Source: Chloroflexota bacterium
Lineage (GTDB): Bacteria; Chloroflexota; Limnocylindria; QHBO01
DNA: 10,181 nt
Reading direction: 5' to 3'
Assembly: GCA_019348395.1 (NCBI GenBank)
Contig: JAHWJN010000038.1
Span: 1-10,181 of the forward strand
A program made the translations under genes and the position numbers. Below, one piece after another: positions 6,969-10,181 of this stretch. The stretch's first letter is position 1. Each line of letters starts with the position of its first letter. Under the pieces are notes generated by a model. It searched no databases and was not told where the DNA came from. It saw only the letters and a program-made list of their open reading frames with translations.

Positions 6969-7600
6969 TCGAGTGCGCCCTCGACGGTCCGCCGGACGGC
7001 GGCCTCCCGGCGCTCGACTTCAGCCAGCAGGCCGTCCAGCTCGGCGAGGACCTCGTCGCGCAGCGGGTCGTCCTGCGGCAGGGCGGGCAGGTTGATCCGC
7101 ACGTTCAGGGCCGCCCCCCGGGCTGCGGCCGCGGCCAGGAGCGCCGCCACCCCGACGTCACTGATCGCGTTCCGGTTGCCGATGGCGGCGACGCGCTCGG
7201 CAAGCTCCAGCACCGAAGCGGCGCGCCGCATGATCTCGAGCGGGACCCGGGTCGCCTCGCGGGAGGCGGCGTCGAGCTGGACCTGGCGTGCCCGGCGCTC
7301 GAGCCCCGTCTCACGCGACAGGCGACGCGCAGCCACGACCGAGTCGTAGGCGGCGGCGTCGACCTCGACGAGCTTGAGCAGCTCCGACTGCCAGGACGCC
7401 GCGGCGCCCCGCAGTTCTGCCAGCGTGGCGTCGTCCGGAGCGCTGGGACGTCCCGTCGTCAGCTCGAGGACCATGTGCAGCAGCGCGGCGCCGGTGGCGC
7501 CGGCCAGCGCGGAGGCACTGCCCCCACCGGGCGTCGGCGCGCTCGAGCTCAATTGCTCGACGAACGCGTGCAGGCGCAGCTCGGTCAGGGTCTCGGCCAT
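6965..7600 (-). CDS. fchA: Cyclodeaminase/cyclohydrolase family protein (FchA-type methenyl-THF cyclohydrolase)
   Basis: A 211-residue, helix-rich protein of the FTCD_C family, about the length of stand-alone members. It shows FVEQLSSSAPTPGGGSASALAG (13-34, family PTPGGGS), D81 and Y85 in the DAAAYDSV motif, VPLEIM (119-124), GNRNAISDVGVAALL (141-155) and NVRINL (166-171). Members act as methenyl-THF cyclohydrolase (FchA, in acetogens and purine fermenters) or as formimino-THF cyclodeaminase when fused to a formiminotransferase. No formiminotransferase is present and folD follows with a 4-base overlap, so the cyclohydrolase role is favoured. ATG 7600 has GAGG(GG) at 7609-7604 just upstream. 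A TACAAT -10-like box sits 50 bases before the start. The small SOS gene ends 69 bases upstream on the same strand, so some read-through is possible. Confidence 0.85.
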   Translation of the reverse strand: MAETLTELRLHAFVEQLSSSAPTPGGGSASALAGATGAALLHMVLELTTGRPSAPDDATLAELRGAAASWQSELLKLVEVDAAAYDSVVAARRLSRETGLERRARQVQLDAASREATRVPLEIMRRAASVLELAERVAAIGNRNAISDVGVAALLAAAAARGAALNVRINLPALPQDDPLRDEVLAELDGLLAEVERREAAVRRTVEGALE

Positions 7601-7649
7601 CGTCCCCTCGTGAGGTCGCGATCCCGGGCGTACCGGGTGGGTGGGGACG

Positions 7650-7655
7650 ATTGTA
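7650..7655 (-). promoter_or_regulatory. Possible -10 box for fchA-folD
   Basis: TACAAT on the minus strand, five of six matches to TATAAT, placing a start near 7643 and a leader of about 43 bases. No recognisable -35 is at 16-18 bases. A small inverted repeat, CCCGG-N5-CCGGG (7623-7637), would fall inside the leader. Confidence 0.3.
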
Positions 7656-7669
7656 GGCGGCGGCGTCCG

Positions 7670-7933
7670 TCAGGCCGCCTGCTCGATCGCCTCCACGTAC
7701 CAGCGCCGTCGCCGCCCGTCGAACACGAGTGTTGCTCGACCACCGTCGGCGGTGCGGAGAACGAACGTCACGCGCGGCCCGCGCTCGGCCGGATACGCGG
7801 AGCGTTCGTCGCGGACCGCGTCGAGGTCCACGATGCGGAAGGTTCCACCGCCCCATCGGACGGAGGACGGCCGGTCGGCAGCGCGGTCCCATCGGACCTG
7901 CGCCTCGGCCGGAGGAATTCGGATCAACGCCAC
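7670..7933 (-). CDS. Small SOS-regulated protein of unknown function, possibly DUF6504-like
   Basis: An 87-residue soluble protein without membrane segment or signal. It looks like a small beta fold: basic/polar N-terminus, W..GGGTFRIVDLDAVRDE in the middle, then VTFVLRTADGGRATLVFDG and RRRRWYVEAIE at the end. The pattern (aromatic-Gly-x-x-(F/Y)-x-V, then a strand pair ending in RxWYVE) recalls DUF6504 proteins found beside Y-family polymerases in actinobacteria; this is from memory and unconfirmed. Start: an in-frame ATG at 7942 directly abuts AAGGAG (7948-7943), leaving no spacing, whereas GTG at 7933 stands 9 bases after it, so GTG is chosen. It lies just after dinB and has its own promoter with two perfect LexA boxes, so it should be induced by DNA damage more tightly than lexA itself. 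Confidence 0.7.
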   Translation of the reverse strand: MALIRIPPAEAQVRWDRAADRPSSVRWGGGTFRIVDLDAVRDERSAYPAERGPRVTFVLRTADGGRATLVFDGRRRRWYVEAIEQAA

Positions 7934-7971
7934 GGCATGCATCTCCTTGCCTGGTGGCCCGGCCGATGCCT

Positions 7972-7999
7972 CCGAACAGGCACTCGAACAGGCGTTCGA
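7972..7999 (-). promoter_or_regulatory. Second LexA box plus an overlapping degenerate third box
   Basis: TCGAACAGGCGTTCGA (plus-strand reading, 7984-7999) is a perfect palindromic SOS box. A weaker copy at 7972-7987 (CCGAACAGGCACTCGA, 13 of 16 the same) overlaps it by 4 bases; CGAACAGGC repeats with a 12-base period. Both lie just downstream of the predicted transcript start (near 8004), a position where bound LexA blocks early elongation or polymerase loading. Confidence 0.8.
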
Positions 8000-8010
8000 A
8001 TCAGGCCGGC

Positions 8011-8038
8011 ATCATATCGAACAGACGTTCGATGTCAA
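8011..8038 (-). promoter_or_regulatory. SOS promoter whose spacer is exactly a LexA box
   Basis: On the minus strand, TTGACA (8038-8033, perfect) and TATGAT (8016-8011, five of six) are separated by 16 bases, and those 16 bases are the perfect palindromic LexA box TCGAACGTCTGTTCGA (8032-8017). The -35 overlaps the dinB stop codon TGA (8037-8035). It reads toward the small gene ending at 7670. LexA bound here would cover the space between both promoter hexamers. Confidence 0.85.
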
Positions 8039-9261
8039 GTGTCGTCCGGGTCGGGGCCGGGCGAGGGCGACTCGGGACGTTCGCCGAAGTCGAACCGGCG
8101 CATGGGGCGCTGGCTCAGCAGACGCGCGCGGGTGATGGCCCGGTCGCCGAACCGCTCGCGCACGAGGTCGATCGAGCGCGTCAACCGGTCGTTCTGCGGC
8201 CTGGCGTCGAAGAGGGTGAGCTGCCGGGCACCGGCGAGCGAGATGGCGGTCATGCCGATGAGACGGACGCCGCGACCGCCGATCAATGTTCGCTCCAGGA
8301 GCGTGCACGCCGCCCGATACAGCGCTTCGGTCTCGTCCGTCTGGCTCGGCAGCGGCGCCTGTCGGGTGAGGGTCTCGAAGCCCTCGTAGCGGACCTTGAG
8401 CTGCACCGCTCCAGCCACCATCCCGTGCCGCCGCAGCCGGCTGGCGACGGACTCGGCCAGGTCCAGCAGCGTCGATTTGAGGCGCCCGACGTCGGCGGTG
8501 TCGACGGAGAACGTGTGCTCATGACCGATCGACTTCGGGGCATGGGAGGGCTGGACGGGCGCAGCGTCGATGCCCCGGGCGCGTGCCGACAGGTCATCGC
8601 CATGGCGGCCGAAGCGCCGATGGAGGGTCTCCGCCGGGAGCGCCGCCAGCTGCCCGATGGTGGTCACGCCGTAGTCGGTCAGCGCCGCCTGTGCCTGCGG
8701 ACCGACGCCCCACAGGCGGCGGATCGGCAGTGGCGCGAGGAAGGCACGTTCGTGCCCGGGCGGGACCACGACGAGCGCGTCGGGCTTTCGCAGGTCCGAG
8801 GCGACCTTCGCGCAGAGCTTGTTCGTCGCGACGCCGACCGAGACGACCAGGCCGATCTCGGCACGTACCCGTTGCTTGATGCGGCCCGCGATCGTTGCTC
8901 CGTCGCCGAACGCCGCGGCCGAGCCGCTGACATCGAGAAACGCCTCGTCCAGGCTGATCGGCTCCACCAGCGGGGTGTAGTCGGCGAAGATCGCCATCAC
9001 CCGTTCCGACAGCTCGCGATAGCGCTCGGGTCGGCCGGGCAGGAAGACACCGTGCGGGCAGCGTCGCGCGGCGGTCTGGAGCGGCATGGCCGAGTGGACG
9101 CCGTAGCGGCGTGCCTCGTACGACGCCGCGCTGACCACCCCGCGCTCCCCCTTCGCGCCGCCGACGATCACCGGCTTCCGTCGCAGCGACGGATCATCGA
9201 GCACCTCCACGCTGGCGTAGAACGCGTCGAGGTCGGCGTGGACGATCGTCCGCTGCGTCAT
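8035..9261 (-). CDS. dinB: DNA polymerase IV, Y-family translesion polymerase
   Basis: A 408-residue Y-family polymerase that copies damaged templates at the cost of fidelity. Palm/finger motifs: HADLDAFYASVE (8-19) with metal ligand D10 and the F14/Y15 steric-gate region; ASYEARRYGVHSAMP (46-60); PISLDEAFLDVSG (101-113) with catalytic D105/E106; SVGVATNKLCAKVASDLRKPD (141-161). The thumb helix-hairpin LWGVGPQAQAAL is at 183-194 and the little-finger domain at about 243-356. A canonical beta-clamp-binding motif QLTLF is at 347-351. The last 20 residues (RPESPSPGPDPDD) are disordered. It starts 60 bases after lexA with no promoter or SOS box between, so it is probably co-transcribed and SOS-induced with lexA. 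The ATG has only a weak AAGG one base upstream and a hairpin just before that, suggesting weak or controlled translation. No ImuA/DnaE2 genes are nearby. Confidence 0.95.
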   Translation of the reverse strand: MTQRTIVHADLDAFYASVEVLDDPSLRRKPVIVGGAKGERGVVSAASYEARRYGVHSAMPLQTAARRCPHGVFLPGRPERYRELSERVMAIFADYTPLVEPISLDEAFLDVSGSAAAFGDGATIAGRIKQRVRAEIGLVVSVGVATNKLCAKVASDLRKPDALVVVPPGHERAFLAPLPIRRLWGVGPQAQAALTDYGVTTIGQLAALPAETLHRRFGRHGDDLSARARGIDAAPVQPSHAPKSIGHEHTFSVDTADVGRLKSTLLDLAESVASRLRRHGMVAGAVQLKVRYEGFETLTRQAPLPSQTDETEALYRAACTLLERTLIGGRGVRLIGMTAISLAGARQLTLFDARPQNDRLTRSIDLVRERFGDRAITRARLLSQRPMRRFDFGERPESPSPGPDPDDT

Positions 9262-9268
9262 GCCTTGA

Positions 9269-9285
9269 GCTGACGCGCCGTCAGC
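9269..9285 (-). other. Perfect hairpin just before the dinB ribosome-binding site
   Basis: GCTGACG-CGC-CGTCAGC: a 7-pair perfect stem with a 3-base loop in the 60-base lexA-dinB gap. It ends 7 bases before the dinB ATG and abuts the weak AAGG ribosome-binding sequence. There is no T-run, so it is not an intrinsic terminator; it may dampen dinB translation or protect the lexA message end. Confidence 0.4.
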
Positions 9286-9321
9286 GGCCCCCGTGAATCG
9301 GGTCGGGCCGCCATCGGTCGG

Positions 9322-9987
9322 TCAGGAGAGGCGGCGGATGACTCCGACGACCTTGCCCTGGATCTGGACGTCGGTGGCGTAGATCGGCTCCATCTCGGCG
9401 TTCGCGGGCTGGAGGCGGATCCGATCCTTCTCGCGGAAGAACCGCTTCAGGGTGACGCCGTTGTCCTCCAGCAGCGCGACCACGATGTCGCCGTCGCGCG
9501 CCGTCGCCTGGGGCTGGACGATGACGAAGTCGCCGTCGTCGATCAGCGCGTCGATCATGCTTCGGCCTCGGACGCGCAGGACGTACGAATCCTCGCGCGC
9601 GTCCATGGAGCGCGGAACCTCGAGTGTCTCCGCGGCCTCCTCGTATGCCTCGATCGGCTGGCCCGCGGCGATCTCGCCCATGACCGGCAGCGACAGGGTG
9701 TCGCGCTCGACCGGCATGCGGAAGGGAGTGACCTTGGAGGAATCGGCGGCGCGCGAGGTGCGCTCGTTCGCCGGCGCGGTCACGCGCAGCGCGCGCGAGA
9801 ACTTTCCGCCCCGCTCCAGGAGGCCGTCCTTCTCGAGCGCCAGGAGGTGGTGGTGCACCGCGCTGGTCGAAGCGAGGCCAACGGCGTTGGCGATCTCGCG
9901 GACCGATGGCGGGTAGCCTCGCTCCTCGACGGTGCTGACGATGCAGTCGAGGATGCGCTGCCGTCGCTCCACGTCGTGTCTGGTCAA
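9322..9987 (-). CDS. lexA: LexA, SOS-response repressor
   Basis: A 221-residue LexA. The N-terminal winged helix has SVREIANAVGLASTSAVHHHL (28-48) and the LEKDG turn. The C-terminal self-cleaving domain carries the Ala-Gly scissile bond in VMGEIAAGQP (A108/G109), the catalytic Ser in GRSMIDA (S143) and the catalytic Lys in VTLKRFF (K181). DNA damage activates RecA, which triggers LexA cleavage and release of its boxes. The start is the TTG at 9987: GGAGGAG (9999-9993) lies 5 bases before it and the family N-terminus begins there; the frame is open to 10131 but that extension would cross the promoter and operator. The linker (about 66-98) is Ala/Ser/Arg-rich. It is autoregulated through the box in its promoter and probably forms an operon with dinB. 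Confidence 0.95.
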   Translation of the reverse strand: MTRHDVERRQRILDCIVSTVEERGYPPSVREIANAVGLASTSAVHHHLLALEKDGLLERGGKFSRALRVTAPANERTSRAADSSKVTPFRMPVERDTLSLPVMGEIAAGQPIEAYEEAAETLEVPRSMDAREDSYVLRVRGRSMIDALIDDGDFVIVQPQATARDGDIVVALLEDNGVTLKRFFREKDRIRLQPANAEMEPIYATDVQIQGKVVGVIRRLS

Positions 9988-10023
9988 GAAAACTCCTCCG
10001 CCTGGGCGTGCGTATTGCCCAGC

Positions 10024-10053
10024 ACCGTAGCAGAACGAATGTTCTAATGTCAA
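10024..10053 (-). promoter_or_regulatory. lexA promoter with LexA box in the spacer
   Basis: Minus strand: perfect TTGACA (10053-10048), then an 18-base spacer holding the palindrome AGAACATTCGTTCT (10045-10032), then TACGGT (10029-10024) as a weak -10. GAAC-N4-GTTC matches the SOS box core, but the outer bases are less perfect than in the two boxes before the small gene, which fits a weaker, quickly relieved autoregulatory operator. A start near 10017 leaves about 30 bases to the TTG. Confidence 0.75.
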
Positions 10054-10117
10054 ATCGGATGGGACGCTCCGCTCTGCTATCATGCGCGTCCCGCCGCCCC
10101 CGGTCCTGGAGCACTGC

Positions 10118-10181
10118 GTGAACCTGTCCAACCGCTGGCGCTACCTGCGCCTGGCCCGCCTCGTCGTCCGGCTGCCGACCT
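10118..10181 (+). CDS. Start of an unidentified divergent gene, cut by the window edge
   Basis: The frame from GTG 10118 stays open to the end and gives 21 residues, MNLSNRWRYLRLARLVVRLP, basic with a hydrophobic tail. GGAG at 10108-10111 stands 6 bases upstream, and TATCAT at 10078-10083 could be the -10 box, though no good -35 is seen. ATG 10082 is in the same frame and would add 12 Pro-rich residues, but has no ribosome-binding site. It is divergent from lexA, 130 bases away start to start. Too short to identify. Confidence 0.45.
   Translation, partial: MNLSNRWRYLRLARLVVRLPT

Noticed and set aside
4848..7349. An 833-codon open frame on the plus strand across the lipoprotein, folD and fchA genes
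   Set aside because: It is extremely Arg/Gly/Ala-rich, shows no domain, and overlaps three genes with clear family motifs; it is a high-GC shadow frame.
7934..7942. ATG 7942 as start of the small SOS gene
   Set aside because: AAGGAG touches this ATG with no spacing; GTG 7933 has a 9-base spacing. The difference is only three residues.
9988..10131. A longer LexA starting at 10131
   Set aside because: The extra 48 residues are not LexA-like and cross the lexA promoter and operator; TTG 9987 has a strong ribosome-binding site.

Overview
The window is very GC-rich, densely coded bacterial DNA. It uses GTG and TTG starts freely and carries LexA boxes of the GAAC-N4-GTTC type shared by Gram-positive bacteria, actinobacteria and some Chloroflexota. 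A YtxH-like protein, a cyclodeaminase-type FchA beside FolD, a riboflavin/THI5-type binding lipoprotein, and an N-terminus resembling chloroflexotal YggT-like membrane proteins make a high-GC Chloroflexota lineage my best guess. An intact sigma-54 activator argues against a typical actinobacterium. The taxonomy is inference; no rRNA or phylogenetic marker lies in the window.

Left part, plus strand (1-3654). An MFS exporter is followed by two small membrane proteins whose reading frames overlap by 4 bases. Then comes a 324-base non-coding stretch holding a nested stem-loop, three copies of a GATCTATCGG dyad and a good sigma-70-type promoter. This promoter leads to a complete NtrC-class response regulator (REC, AAA+ with GAFTGA, Fis HTH) starting at a TTG.

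Middle part, plus strand (3655-6138). A YtxH-like small membrane protein is followed by a protein-L-isoaspartate methyltransferase gene broken by one in-frame amber codon, then by a substrate-binding lipoprotein with an unusual 70-residue N-terminal extension. Sequences resembling -24/-12 (sigma-54) promoters, with exact GG-to-GC spacing, lie just upstream of the ytxH-like gene and of the lipoprotein gene. The regulator next door may therefore control them.

Right part, minus strand (6135-10053). The gene order in transcription direction is lexA, dinB (Pol IV), a small unknown gene, fchA, folD. lexA has a promoter with a LexA box in its spacer, and dinB follows 60 bases later with no box of its own. 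The small gene has a separate, strongly SOS-type promoter: a perfect TTGACA overlapping the dinB stop codon, a 16-base spacer that is exactly a perfect LexA box, then TATGAT, then a second perfect box and a degenerate third. fchA and folD overlap by 4 bases (GTGA). FolD lacks the residues needed for cyclohydrolase activity in characterised enzymes, and FchA may supply that step. folD and the lipoprotein gene converge and share one CTAG as both stop codons.

At the right edge a divergent gene begins on the plus strand and runs out of the window. I see no tRNA, rRNA, CRISPR array, insertion sequence or attachment site.
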